A stretch of 64,000 nucleotides of DNA from Neptunomonas sp. (GTDB taxonomy: Bacteria > Pseudomonadota > Gammaproteobacteria > Pseudomonadales > Balneatricaceae), in assembly GCF_016744175.1 (NCBI RefSeq), contig NZ_JADGEV010000012.1:38153-102152 (forward strand). The letters are read 5' to 3'. The position numbers were made by a program, and so were the translations under genes. Every line of letters starts with the position of its first letter. The first letter of the stretch is position 1. This document shows, piece by piece, positions 41,944 to 49,861 of the stretch. Under the pieces are notes generated by a model. It made no database searches, had not been told where the DNA came from, and saw only the letters and a program-made list of their open reading frames with translations.

Positions 41944-41973
41944 CTGAACAGCCTCAAGGGTGATGCTGTTCAG
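41944..41973 (-). promoter_or_regulatory. Inverted repeat ending at the mor start codon
   Basis: CTGAACAG (41966..41973) and CTGTTCAG (41944..41951) are exact complements with a 14-base loop that contains GAGG; the second arm abuts the ATG. The upstream arm includes ACTGAAC, the core of the late motif, which suggests possible self-regulation at DNA or RNA level. Confidence 0.5.
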
Positions 41974-42136
41974 TGTAAGGGGTCGATGCGTTAGAAAAAA
42001 ATGGTTTTTGTGAGCGGGGCTTTTGGCGCAAAGTTAAGGTTGATAAGTGTTGGTTATTAAGCAATAAACATGCGAATAATAATTTTCCTAGAGTCGGCTA
42101 TCGACCCACAAGAGACATTAGGCAGGGCTCGCTAGT

Positions 42137-42174
42137 TAATACAGATTAATTGAAAATTGACACCTGTATTACTT
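42137..42174. promoter_or_regulatory. Operator-like inverted repeat between mor and the autotransporter
   Basis: TAATACAG and CTGTATTA form a perfect 8-bp inverted repeat 19 bases apart. TAATACAGATTA (12 bases) and TGTATTACTT (10 bases) both recur exactly in the early control region at 53628..53639 and 53591..53600. The surrounding 350-base gap (41944..42294) holds no gene. A TTGACA at 42157 has no matching -10 box at normal spacing. Confidence 0.45.
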
Positions 42175-42294
42175 AATAATGTGAGCTATATTTAGATTTG
42201 TGGAGATAGGCATCATAGGTTTGATCTGACTCCACATGTTTATGTTTATTCACGAGCCAAATTTGTATTGAATACTTAATGGAGTGAGCATCAC

Positions 42295-45200
42295 ATGTAC
42301 AAAAAAATTCCCGTGTTTGTAATTTTTGCATATTCAACTGCGCTAGCCGCCGACACTTTCGAGCTTTCTCCCACCGTTGTCGCGACTAACCCAAATGCCG
42401 TCAACCTGCTTGGTCAAACCGCCGGCCCAGCTCACCTGTCTGATCTAACCGGCACGAGCGATGTTATACTTGAGCATATACTGATAGGCACCAGCGGGAA
42501 GTACGACACCATTAAAATATTTCCAAAGCACACACCTGAATTTTCATTGAATAGCGAAGTGGTTGTAGCAACCAATAACAATGACGGCTTTCTATTCATG
42601 AAGAACCTAATCGTTGAGGGGGATGGCAGCAACCGCGATGGAGAAGCTTTAACGTTAAGCTCGCGCTCACTTTCGCCAAACACGCCCTACCCTAACCCTG
42701 ATCCGTATGAGCTTTACTTGAATTCGATTCATGTAAATGATGCTACCTTAGAAATCAAAGACCCCAACAGCAGCGGTGCCACAGCAATCGATAATGGCGT
42801 AAGCATAAAATCCATCGAGCATCTTCAACTAGATAATGCAGCCTTTAAAATTAAGACAGGCACTGGTTCTATTCGCTTCAATAACGCTAACGTTGCCACA
42901 CTTGTCGCAAATTCGGGTCAGAATATTTTTGAAGTCGCTGGGTCGGACCTCAAGGCTGTGAAGTTAGATGTGATCATAGAGAGCAATGCTGGGCTAACCC
43001 TACAAAATACCTCAACCATCGATGCGCAAGACGGCTCGCTACAAATGAAATCGGGAAGTTCCCTTACGCTGAACAAGAGCACAGTGATTCTCGACTCTCC
43101 CAACCGCAGCTCTAGCTTAGAAGGCGCGACCGTAAAACTGAGCGGAACCTTTGGCACACCACTTGCTAACGGAGTGGGATCTAGTCACCTTGATCTGAAC
43201 AACCCAAACATCAAAGACAGTACATTTAATCTAGATAATAATACGGCTTTCAGAGCCCGTGGCCGGGTACTTTCGGGCACCAACGACGGTCTGCTTAACC
43301 TGAGCGACACCAACGTATTTAATCTTGCGGACGGCGCTTTCGTTACATCGTCGGGCGACAATAGCGACAAATATGGGGGCTCAGTTAATGTGAACGGCGG
43401 ATCAAGCAGTTTTGTTAGCTCCGTAGCCGGCACACGTGTTAGGCAAAACGGTTTATTTGCAAGACAATGGGATGTTAGCGATGGCGGCACATTGTCTTTG
43501 GAACGGATTGACGGTGCTGCGGGCGTGAACTTTATCAGCCTCTCGTCTGGCTCCACCCTCAGACTACACACCTTTGACAACCTAGATAATCTGACGAGTT
43601 TGAACGTATCCGATTCGACGATCGAATCAAGCATCAACCGTTTCACTTCGCCTTACATTGAATTGAGAAACGCTACCCTCAAGCCCCAGAAGCTTAACAG
43701 CCAAGACCATGTGAGCATTACCTTTAACGGTACATCACCGAGTGCGAACAGCGTTGTTTTACGCGGCACGAATACCATCGAACTTGACATTACACCGCAA
43801 GGCCGTGACATAACCCCCTCAATCAAGGTCTACAACGATGAGTTTAATATTTACGACAGCAATGTGACGGGCTTCATTACAGGTCTAAGTGGCTTCAACA
43901 CTTTGAACTACGAGATAGATACACAAACCACCGGTTTAATTGCGAAAGATTATGCAATAGGTGGCGCAAGCGGTGACGGTCGCTATACCGTATCTAATTT
44001 GACAGGCAGCTCCATTGATGGTGACAACCCTAACATCAGCTTAACTCCAACAATGCCCGCGCTCCTACAGGCCAGTTTAGATAGCACACCATCTATCGAT
44101 AAAGCTGTGGTTATTAAACTGAGCGAGTTACCAACTTCGGCACTGGCTACATTGCCACAAGTGGTTAAATCGCATCAGGCGCAGACTATTACAACTGTTG
44201 TTACCGAACCCGATACAGGCAATATAAGCACTATTTCGGTGACTATTGTTCCAGATGTGGCTGTTACTCCAAATGTGAGTACTACTCCGGAATCGACTAT
44301 TACTACTGTTGTTACCGAACCCATTACAGGCAATGTGAGTACTACTTCGGTGACCGTAATTCCAAATGTGACTGTTACTCCTGATTTGACGGTTACTACT
44401 GTTGTTACCGAACCCAATACAGGTAATGTTGTGAGTACTACTTCGGTGACCGTTGTTCCAGATCCGGCTGTCACTCCAGCTATGAGCGGCACTACTACGA
44501 AAATGGTTAACACTGTCACCACAGCACCAGATGGAAGCTTGATCAGCAACACAACCAACACTAGCCAACTGGCTCCTGCCACCGGATCCAAAAACACAGA
44601 GAATGTGTCAAAACTGTTAGCTAATGCGGCACAAACTAATACCTCAGTGGCCTCGCAGCTGCAACAATTAACGCAACAACAGCTCACCGATCAAATCCCA
44701 TACATTCATGCAGAGCCATACTCCTCTTACATTACCGTATCCCTAGAGCATTCCGATATGGTTATGAATACTGTGCTAGATCATGCGGCACCAACCACCT
44801 TCGTTATCTCCGGTCCCAATGGCCAAGTCGAGGAAATACAGGCCCGTAAACGGCTTTGGATGAAGGCCAGTTATAATGAGGGTGATGTCAACGGCGATAA
44901 CGATCTCGGTGATTTTGATTATAAACTTTCTAGCCTGACCATCGGCCATGATTTGTTTGCCTCTGATCTACGAACGCTCGGTATGTACTTTTCGATTGGC
45001 TCGCAAGAGATGGATGAGCATGACCTGGCCATTCAGAATTTTAGCGGCGATGTTTATCACTTGGGGATGTATCTGAATCAAGCCAATATTGGTGGCTGGG
45101 ACATACGTGGAGTATTGGGCTATGGCTACGGCGACAACAGCTCAAAACGCCAAGTTATCCTATCCGATACACGCGGATCACCGTCTGCTAACTATGATAG

Positions 45201-45693
45201 TCATACTGCTTACTTAGGCGTTAAAGGCACAGTGGCTGCTTATCAAAACAACTGGATGACATTGACCCCTGAACTTGGCTTCAATTACATTTACTATAAA
45301 CAAGAATCGTTTAAAGAGTCTGGAGATCCGAACCTCAGCCTTAAGCTGGATTCTGCAGAGGCGCATGCGGTGATTGCATCTGCAGGTTTGAGCGCACGTT
45401 TTGCTAGCATCTCCGATTCATCGAGTATTTATCCTTTAGTATTTGCTCGTTACGAACACGACTTTTATGCCAATTCAAACAGTGAGCATGAGATTGATGC
45501 TGCGATAGTTGCACATTCTGGTTACAAACAGAGCTTTGAGGGGCAGAACCGAGGTGAACACGCACTGATTACAGGGCTTGGCTTAGGTAGTGACATAAAT
45601 AGCTCTATGCAAATCAATGCCAATATTGTTCACACAGAGAACAGCAATGGCAGTGAATGGGGCGCAGGTTTAAATTTTGAGTTTCGTTGGTAA
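42295..45693 (+). CDS. Autotransporter with beta-barrel domain (prophage cargo)
   Basis: A 1132-residue surface protein on the strand opposite to neighbouring phage genes. A signal peptide (MYKKIPVFVIFAYSTALAAD) is followed by an Asn/Ser/Thr-rich passenger with beta-helix-like repeats (about 20-620), three Thr/Val repeats (about 630-728), a linker, and a 12-strand-type barrel from about residue 855 (KRLWMKASYNEG) to the terminal FEFRW. GGAG lies 10 bases before the ATG. The passenger would be on the cell surface, where it could aid adhesion or block phage; which is unknown. It looks like a lysogenic conversion gene. Confidence 0.88.
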   Translation: MYKKIPVFVIFAYSTALAADTFELSPTVVATNPNAVNLLGQTAGPAHLSDLTGTSDVILEHILIGTSGKYDTIKIFPKHTPEFSLNSEVVVATNNNDGFLFMKNLIVEGDGSNRDGEALTLSSRSLSPNTPYPNPDPYELYLNSIHVNDATLEIKDPNSSGATAIDNGVSIKSIEHLQLDNAAFKIKTGTGSIRFNNANVATLVANSGQNIFEVAGSDLKAVKLDVIIESNAGLTLQNTSTIDAQDGSLQMKSGSSLTLNKSTVILDSPNRSSSLEGATVKLSGTFGTPLANGVGSSHLDLNNPNIKDSTFNLDNNTAFRARGRVLSGTNDGLLNLSDTNVFNLADGAFVTSSGDNSDKYGGSVNVNGGSSSFVSSVAGTRVRQNGLFARQWDVSDGGTLSLERIDGAAGVNFISLSSGSTLRLHTFDNLDNLTSLNVSDSTIESSINRFTSPYIELRNATLKPQKLNSQDHVSITFNGTSPSANSVVLRGTNTIELDITPQGRDITPSIKVYNDEFNIYDSNVTGFITGLSGFNTLNYEIDTQTTGLIAKDYAIGGASGDGRYTVSNLTGSSIDGDNPNISLTPTMPALLQASLDSTPSIDKAVVIKLSELPTSALATLPQVVKSHQAQTITTVVTEPDTGNISTISVTIVPDVAVTPNVSTTPESTITTVVTEPITGNVSTTSVTVIPNVTVTPDLTVTTVVTEPNTGNVVSTTSVTVVPDPAVTPAMSGTTTKMVNTVTTAPDGSLISNTTNTSQLAPATGSKNTENVSKLLANAAQTNTSVASQLQQLTQQQLTDQIPYIHAEPYSSYITVSLEHSDMVMNTVLDHAAPTTFVISGPNGQVEEIQARKRLWMKASYNEGDVNGDNDLGDFDYKLSSLTIGHDLFASDLRTLGMYFSIGSQEMDEHDLAIQNFSGDVYHLGMYLNQANIGGWDIRGVLGYGYGDNSSKRQVILSDTRGSPSANYDSHTAYLGVKGTVAAYQNNWMTLTPELGFNYIYYKQESFKESGDPNLSLKLDSAEAHAVIASAGLSARFASISDSSSIYPLVFARYEHDFYANSNSEHEIDAAIVAHSGYKQSFEGQNRGEHALITGLGLGSDINSSMQINANIVHTENSNGSEWGAGLNFEFRW
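44184..44489 (+). repeat. Three tandem repeats in the autotransporter passenger
   Basis: Three units of about 30-37 residues share TTVVTEPxTGN, STxSVT and a following PxxxVTP segment. Nucleotide identity between units is high (ACTGTTGTTACCGAACCC recurs), so copy number could change by slippage or recombination. They probably form an extended stalk between passenger and barrel. Confidence 0.8.
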
Positions 45694-45846
45694 GTGATTC
45701 AACGAAACTACATAAGCGGCGAGCCATCGACAACCTTTTGCGTTTATGTAAATGTCTGCTCTTTGCATGCTGGTTCGCCCCCCAGCTCATATCGTTTCTT
45801 ATGTCCGTTCATAGCACAAAGAAGAACGGTCAATGAGCAAACTTCA

Positions 45847-46278
45847 TTACTCAGCACTTCTTTGTGCGTGCTTCTGTAGTGATGCAACCAACCTCCATAG
45901 TTGGTCCCGATCCAACCAGTCCACTTTCTCTACCTTAAACATTCGCTGGGCCATGGCATGCGCATAGTTCCAGTGGAGTTTTCTATCTGCCAGTAATGCT
46001 TCAACTTTGCCCATAAGAGCTACTTTATCTTTGGGCGGGTTAGGGCGTTTACCAAACTTTCGCACAGCGGGTTTGTAGCCCAGCGCTTTAAGGTGCTCCA
46101 TCACGCGATACAAATCGCTTATGTGCATATCTGCACAGCTGCTCTTCTTCGTCACTTGCCGAAGCATAGCTCGGTATGTCTCATCACCCAGGCCTAGCTC
46201 TTTTTTTGCGATATGAATACGAGCTGTGATGGCTCTACGGTTATCTTTCTTAGGTGGAGTGTCACGTTTATCTGCCAT
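45847..46278 (-). CDS. gemA: GemA-family regulatory protein (Mu gp16-like)
   Basis: A 143-residue basic protein: ITARIHIAKKELGLGDETYRAMLRQVTKKSSCADMHISDLYRVMEHLKALGYKP matches the GemA/DUF1018 family. In Mu, GemA alters host gene expression through DNA topology. It is the last gene of the leftward early/middle run and converges with the autotransporter gene, 153 bases apart. Confidence 0.9.
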   Translation of the reverse strand: MADKRDTPPKKDNRRAITARIHIAKKELGLGDETYRAMLRQVTKKSSCADMHISDLYRVMEHLKALGYKPAVRKFGKRPNPPKDKVALMGKVEALLADRKLHWNYAHAMAQRMFKVEKVDWLDRDQLWRLVASLQKHAQRSAE

Positions 46279-46395
46279 ATATAATTCTCAATTTAGGAAT
46301 TTTTCCTATTTTATTTATGAAAATATGAACTAAATTTAAGTTGAATCCTGAAGCAACAACCGGCGCATAAGGACATGCTCGGTGGGACAATAAGC

Positions 46396-46414
46396 CCGCG
46401 CCTTTAAGGCGCGG
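46396..46414 (-). terminator. Hairpin at end of the early gene run
   Basis: CCGCGCCTT and AAGGCGCGG pair over 9 bp around one central T, overlapping the stop of the 142-residue gene. No T tract follows, so termination may be partial before gemA. Confidence 0.4.
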
Positions 46415-46832
46415 CAATTTCCTCCGATTGAATCAGCGTTAACCCCTCTAGCTTTTTATACTGACGTACCAGCGACTTGGCTGTTGTGAAGTCGGGGCTG
46501 TAGTAGACGATGGTTTTATCCAGTTCTAGATAAACCTCTTTAGTAAGCCGTTTCCCTAGATCCTTGATGATTTTTGCTTTCTTTTGCGGTGAATAAATAG
46601 CTTTTTTACGAGTGCGCCATACGTCTTTAATAACGGGAAGAAAGCCTTCTTTGTCAGGCATGTACCACGCACCTTTAATGTAACCATCCACGTACACAAC
46701 TAGGTCATACTTACCCTCACCAACTCTTTCCCTGGAAGCAATTATTTCATGCTCTCCATATTGAAACTTTACGGATGCAAACATACCTGTTAAGTCGTTT
46801 TCAATGTCGTCCCACTGCTCTTTAGTTATCAT
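46404..46832 (-). CDS. Hypothetical early phage protein
   Basis: Start at MITKEQWDDIENDLTGMF (46832) with AGGAA 7 bases before it; the longer frame to 46898 lacks a ribosome site. The 142-residue basic protein has KYDLVVYVDGYIKGAWYMPDKEG and TRKKAIYSPQKKAKIIKDLGKRL. No family is recognised. It lies between HU and gemA. Confidence 0.65.
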   Translation of the reverse strand: MITKEQWDDIENDLTGMFASVKFQYGEHEIIASRERVGEGKYDLVVYVDGYIKGAWYMPDKEGFLPVIKDVWRTRKKAIYSPQKKAKIIKDLGKRLTKEVYLELDKTIVYYSPDFTTAKSLVRQYKKLEGLTLIQSEEIAAP

Positions 46833-46902
46833 TTTTTGATTCCTATTTTCTTTACACGGCAGTGGCCGCGCTGGGCGGCCACTGGCAATCGCTTTCATGT
46901 GG

Positions 46903-47193
46903 TTAGTTAAGTGCGTCTTTCAGTGCCTTAGCCGGTGTGAACTTGGCTGTTGTGGCTGCTGAAATTTTCAAAGGCTCACCGGTTTGAGGGTTGCGACCCG
47001 TACGCGCTGCACGGTGGCCAGTGCTGAACTTGCCTAAGCCTATTAGTACGACTTCATCACCTGTTTGTAGCGCGGCTGCTGTTACTGATGTAAGGCTGTC
47101 CAATAGAGCTTCAACATCCGCTTTATTGACGGCACGATCGTGTTCTATTTTCATTTTCTGAGCTACCGCTTCGATCAGTTCAGACTTTTTCAT
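46903..47193 (-). CDS. HU-family DNA-binding protein
   Basis: Start at MKKSELIEAVAQKMKIEHDRA (47193), with AAGGAA 6 bases upstream; the longer open frame does not belong. The 96-residue protein has the HU/IHF fold and the DNA-clasping arm GKFSTGHRAARTGRNPQTGEPLKI. Mu transposition needs host HU to build the transpososome, so a phage-borne HU may free it from host supply. It is in the early operon. Confidence 0.92.
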   Translation of the reverse strand: MKKSELIEAVAQKMKIEHDRAVNKADVEALLDSLTSVTAAALQTGDEVVLIGLGKFSTGHRAARTGRNPQTGEPLKISAATTAKFTPAKALKDALN

Positions 47194-47284
47194 GTGTGTT
47201 TCCTTTGGTTTTATTGGCTGCTCATCAGTACCCAGCTGCCACGCTGGGTAGACGCCCGTTGCTTTAAAAACCTGGGCGTTTCGC

Positions 47285-47455
47285 TTATTGATCGGGTCGT
47301 GTTTGGATGTATCCCAAGGCCCACATAAGGGCGTCATAAACGCCGTCTTCGTAGGTGCCATCTTCGTGGTCGGTTGTTTCACCAACGCGGTGCTGTTCTG
47401 TCCAGGCGATGACTTCAGCCACATCAGCTTCAGATTGTTTAATTTGAGGGGCCAT
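47285..47455 (-). CDS. Small acidic early phage protein
   Basis: Start at MAPQIKQSEADVAEVIAWTEQ (47455). The 56-residue acidic protein (DHEDGTYEDGVYDALMWALGY) overlaps the end of the HU-like gene by 17 bases. No family is known; its place within the early operon supports it being a gene. Confidence 0.55.
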   Translation of the reverse strand: MAPQIKQSEADVAEVIAWTEQHRVGETTDHEDGTYEDGVYDALMWALGYIQTRPDQ

Positions 47456-47681
47456 TGAGATACTCCTTAACCGCTTCATCCTGGCGAAACACAATCCCGT
47501 TAACGCCGCCTTTCTGGATTTTTTCAAAGTTTCCGCATTCCAAGTGCAACTCATCACCACGCTTGCACGCTTCAACAATCATATGCTGCATAGCATTGAC
47601 TGCAGCCGTCGCTTGCCCTTTAGTTAACATCCCTTTACCTGCGACATAGTTGATAACGGACTGTTCGGTATAGATAGTCAT
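47439..47681 (-). CDS. Divergent HU-like small protein
   Basis: An 80-residue protein, SVINYVAGKGMLTKGQATAAVNAMQHMIVEACKRGDELHLECGNFEKIQKGG, which follows the HU helix-turn-helix dimer region and the 'G.F' turn (here GNFEK) but lacks the arginine-rich DNA arm. It may pair with the true HU nearby or be an IHF/HU-fold variant. The HU relation is my reading of the pattern and is not certain. Confidence 0.55.
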   Translation of the reverse strand: MTIYTEQSVINYVAGKGMLTKGQATAAVNAMQHMIVEACKRGDELHLECGNFEKIQKGGVNGIVFRQDEAVKEYLNGPSN

Positions 47682-47689
47682 GAAGCCTC

Positions 47690-48310
47690 CTAGAGCTTTG
47701 CTAGATCCAATGAAACAGGCTTGAACTGGTCGGTTTCACCGCACCGCTCGTACAATCGTATGTACGACTTACTGCCCGTCACTTGAATGGAATCCGCGAT
47801 GGCTTCCATGGCTTTGAGCCAGTCTTTATCATCGATTTTGATACGCCGAAGGCCAAGGATACGAGCGGTACTGAGGTTGCCCTGTTTATCGACTTGGAAG
47901 GCTTGCTCGACTAACGCTTTGATCTCGGTGCCTGAGTTTTCTGTCCAACGGTGGATGCATTGATCTATCAAGGCTTTGGCCGCTAATAAGCGCTCATCAA
48001 AGGTGATGTGTTCAGCAATGGAGCGCTGCACTTTGTATTTACCATCAAAGCTGGTCAGGCTAACGTTGCCTTTCTTACCGCCTACCTTTACGCCGTACTG
48101 TTCCAGCGATAACTCCACCATGGCAGCGACATCACCAAAGGCATCAAGCTTGAACTTGAGCATATCTTGCTGCAGCTCTTTGGCCTTGGTGACAAGCGCT
48201 AACACGAGTTCATGGCGTTCGAGGTCAATCGCTTCCACGTTTTCAATAGGGACTAAACGGCCCAAGTTGTCTTTTAAGTAACCCGTTGGAATGTTGAGTT
48301 GCTGGTTCAT
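47690..48310 (-). CDS. DUF3164 family phage protein
   Basis: A 206-residue protein. YLKDNLGRLVPIENVEAIDLERHELVLALVTKAKELQQDMLKFK and GKKGNVSLTSFDGKYKVQRSIAEHITFDERLLAAKALIDQCI match DUF3164, common after the A and B genes of Mu-like phages. The function is unknown; it may act in replication. It overlaps the upstream gene by 4 bases. Confidence 0.88.
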   Translation of the reverse strand: MNQQLNIPTGYLKDNLGRLVPIENVEAIDLERHELVLALVTKAKELQQDMLKFKLDAFGDVAAMVELSLEQYGVKVGGKKGNVSLTSFDGKYKVQRSIAEHITFDERLLAAKALIDQCIHRWTENSGTEIKALVEQAFQVDKQGNLSTARILGLRRIKIDDKDWLKAMEAIADSIQVTGSKSYIRLYERCGETDQFKPVSLDLAKL

Positions 48311-48597
48311 ATCGCTTGTCTCCGAATAGTGTCGCTGTGGGTGTGGAACAAAGGGCTAAGGTGCAAACTCCTTAGCGGTAAAATAGTGCGGCTATTGTTT
48401 TTTACTGCGCTGATTAACATGGCGCGTGCGGTGTGGCCGTTATCAAAGCGCTCTAAGTTTTCATTGATAAAGTCCTCTTCAAACTGGCCTGCGTCTTCTA
48501 AATATCGCGTGCGGGTTTTCATGTCTTGGGCCAGAAATACCACAATGCCTTTTTTAATATCGGTGCGTTGTAAGTCGATCACGTAATAAGCACTCAT
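48307..48597 (-). CDS. Hypothetical early phage protein
   Basis: A 96-residue protein (MSAYYVIDLQRTDIKKGIVVFLAQDMKTRTRYLEDAGQFEED). Its ATG and its stop both overlap neighbours (ATGA), as expected in a compact early operon. No family is recognised. Confidence 0.6.
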   Translation of the reverse strand: MSAYYVIDLQRTDIKKGIVVFLAQDMKTRTRYLEDAGQFEEDFINENLERFDNGHTARAMLISAVKNNSRTILPLRSLHLSPLFHTHSDTIRRQAI

Positions 48598-48857
48598 TGG
48601 TAGTTCTCCTCCATCCAGCGAACTTCGCAGCCATTTAGCAGTGCTGCCATTTCACATTCACGGCCGCCGCCTTTTCCAGGGCGGATAACTTTCCAGCAGA
48701 CCTGCATTTTTTTACGCGGCTTTTTCTGCAGGTCGATTCGTGGAACACGGCCTTCAATGCTGATGTTGGTAACGGTCATACCTGCATCAACCAGGCTTGT
48801 AACGGCTTCTTGAGTCTCTTGTAGTTTGCTGAGGATGTGAGCGTTTTGTGCGTTCAT
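48594..48857 (-). CDS. Hypothetical early phage protein, helical N terminus
   Basis: Start at MNAQNAHILSKLQETQEAV (48857), overlapping the previous stop (ATGA) with GGAGA upstream. The 87-residue protein has a helical N terminus and a basic segment (LQKKPRKKMQVCWKVIRPGKGGGRECEMA). No family is recognised; nucleic acid binding is possible from the charge. Confidence 0.6.
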   Translation of the reverse strand: MNAQNAHILSKLQETQEAVTSLVDAGMTVTNISIEGRVPRIDLQKKPRKKMQVCWKVIRPGKGGGRECEMAALLNGCEVRWMEENYQ

Positions 48858-49207
48858 GCTGTTTCTCCACACTTCTGATTGTTAGGGCAGGTTTGGCAGG
48901 CGCGGTAAAGCGCTACACGTTGTGGGTTGCTGGGTGTGAATTTTGCGTTGCGGTGTTTTTGGCACTGTGCAGCGGTGATCTCACCCATCACGGGGCATTG
49001 AATAACACCGAGAACATCCATCACGCGGGTTTTCATTTTCCCTACCGAGGGGCTGGTGTATTTGTTGTTCAACAGCAAGCTAACGCTGGTACGTGAAACG
49101 CCTAAGCGATGCGCGACTTGAGTGCGGTCGCTCTCTGAGACGGCATTGGCCAGCAGCTGGATGAACTCAGGAGGTTGGGCTCCCCATGCGCTAATATCAG
49201 TTTTCAT
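48854..49207 (-). CDS. HTH protein with C-terminal cysteine cluster
   Basis: Start at MKTDISAWGAQPPEF (49207), with AGAGGAG upstream and ATGA overlap. The 117-residue protein has an HTH of the XRE/LacI style (RTQVAHRLGVSRTSVSLLLNNKY, about residues 30-52) and six or more cysteines in the C-terminal half (CPVMGEITAAQCQ, CQTCPNNQKC) that could hold zinc. It is likely a DNA-binding regulator of early genes. Confidence 0.7.
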   Translation of the reverse strand: MKTDISAWGAQPPEFIQLLANAVSESDRTQVAHRLGVSRTSVSLLLNNKYTSPSVGKMKTRVMDVLGVIQCPVMGEITAAQCQKHRNAKFTPSNPQRVALYRACQTCPNNQKCGETA

Positions 49208-49860
49208 GACATCTCCTCTGGGTCTTCTGCCCACATCACTTTGTTGAGGTTGGGGTCGTAAACGGTTTTCACACGTTGAATTTGTGGTGGCCGTGGGCCG
49301 GTGTTCATCTGCGGGCTTAAGCGAAACCGCTCCATCCTGTGTGGCGTACTTCGCATCGTGGTGATGAGATAACCCGCCTTACGTAGTAATGAGATATACG
49401 TTTTGGCATAGCTTGGGGCGACATCAATACCGGAAGCCGCTGCATGTGAAACCAACCTAGCCACATCCATTTCGCCCAGCATACGTAACGTGCGCCACAT
49501 ACATTCAGCCCCCTGCCCTTGCTTAACCGGTTCGCCTTTTCGGGTGAGACGCGGTGCTTCGATACCCGTATCTTTTAGCAACCGATAAACACGGCGCTCA
49601 TATCGTGAGCCACTGACATGCTCTACAAATCCGCCAGCAGTGAGGCATTGCAGATACGTGCGTAATGCATCGTCATCAACATTGGCAGCACGGGCGATGG
49701 GATACGTCTCAAACGTGGTAGCGCTGGTTTTGCGCAGCTCTTCCCAGATCCGTTGGCGGGCATTTTTCCCACCGATCAGCTCTAGCTGGGCAGGTTTACG
49801 ATGGCCTTTGCGCTGCAGCTCCACTGTGTGTGCCTGTTCTGCTTGCATCATCATCCTCAT
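49204..49860 (-). CDS. Hypothetical early phage protein
   Basis: Start at MRMMMQAEQAHTVEL (49860), just after the MuB stop; in-frame alternatives are two or three codons downstream. The 218-residue protein has two winged-helix-like halves (RIWEELRKTSATTFETYPIARAANVDDDALRTYLQCLTAGGFVEHV and MWRTLRMLGEMDVARLVSHAAASGIDVAPSYAKTYISLLRKAGYL). It may bind DNA as part of replication. No family name is known to me. Confidence 0.65.
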   Translation of the reverse strand: MRMMMQAEQAHTVELQRKGHRKPAQLELIGGKNARQRIWEELRKTSATTFETYPIARAANVDDDALRTYLQCLTAGGFVEHVSGSRYERRVYRLLKDTGIEAPRLTRKGEPVKQGQGAECMWRTLRMLGEMDVARLVSHAAASGIDVAPSYAKTYISLLRKAGYLITTMRSTPHRMERFRLSPQMNTGPRPPQIQRVKTVYDPNLNKVMWAEDPEEMS

Positions 49861-49861
49861 C

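Noticed and set aside
42157..42162. TTGACA as a promoter for the autotransporter
   Set aside because: No -10 box is found 15-19 bases downstream.
44184..44489. Tandem repeats as a CRISPR-like array
   Set aside because: The repeats are in frame, coding, contiguous and without spacers; no cas genes are present.
44128..44687. Leftward open frames across the autotransporter repeats
   Set aside because: They are shadows of the Thr/Val codon repeats; the forward frame has signal peptide, passenger and barrel.
46903..47424. 173-residue extended HU frame
   Set aside because: The first 77 residues have no HU similarity and the ribosome site is before the internal ATG at 47193.
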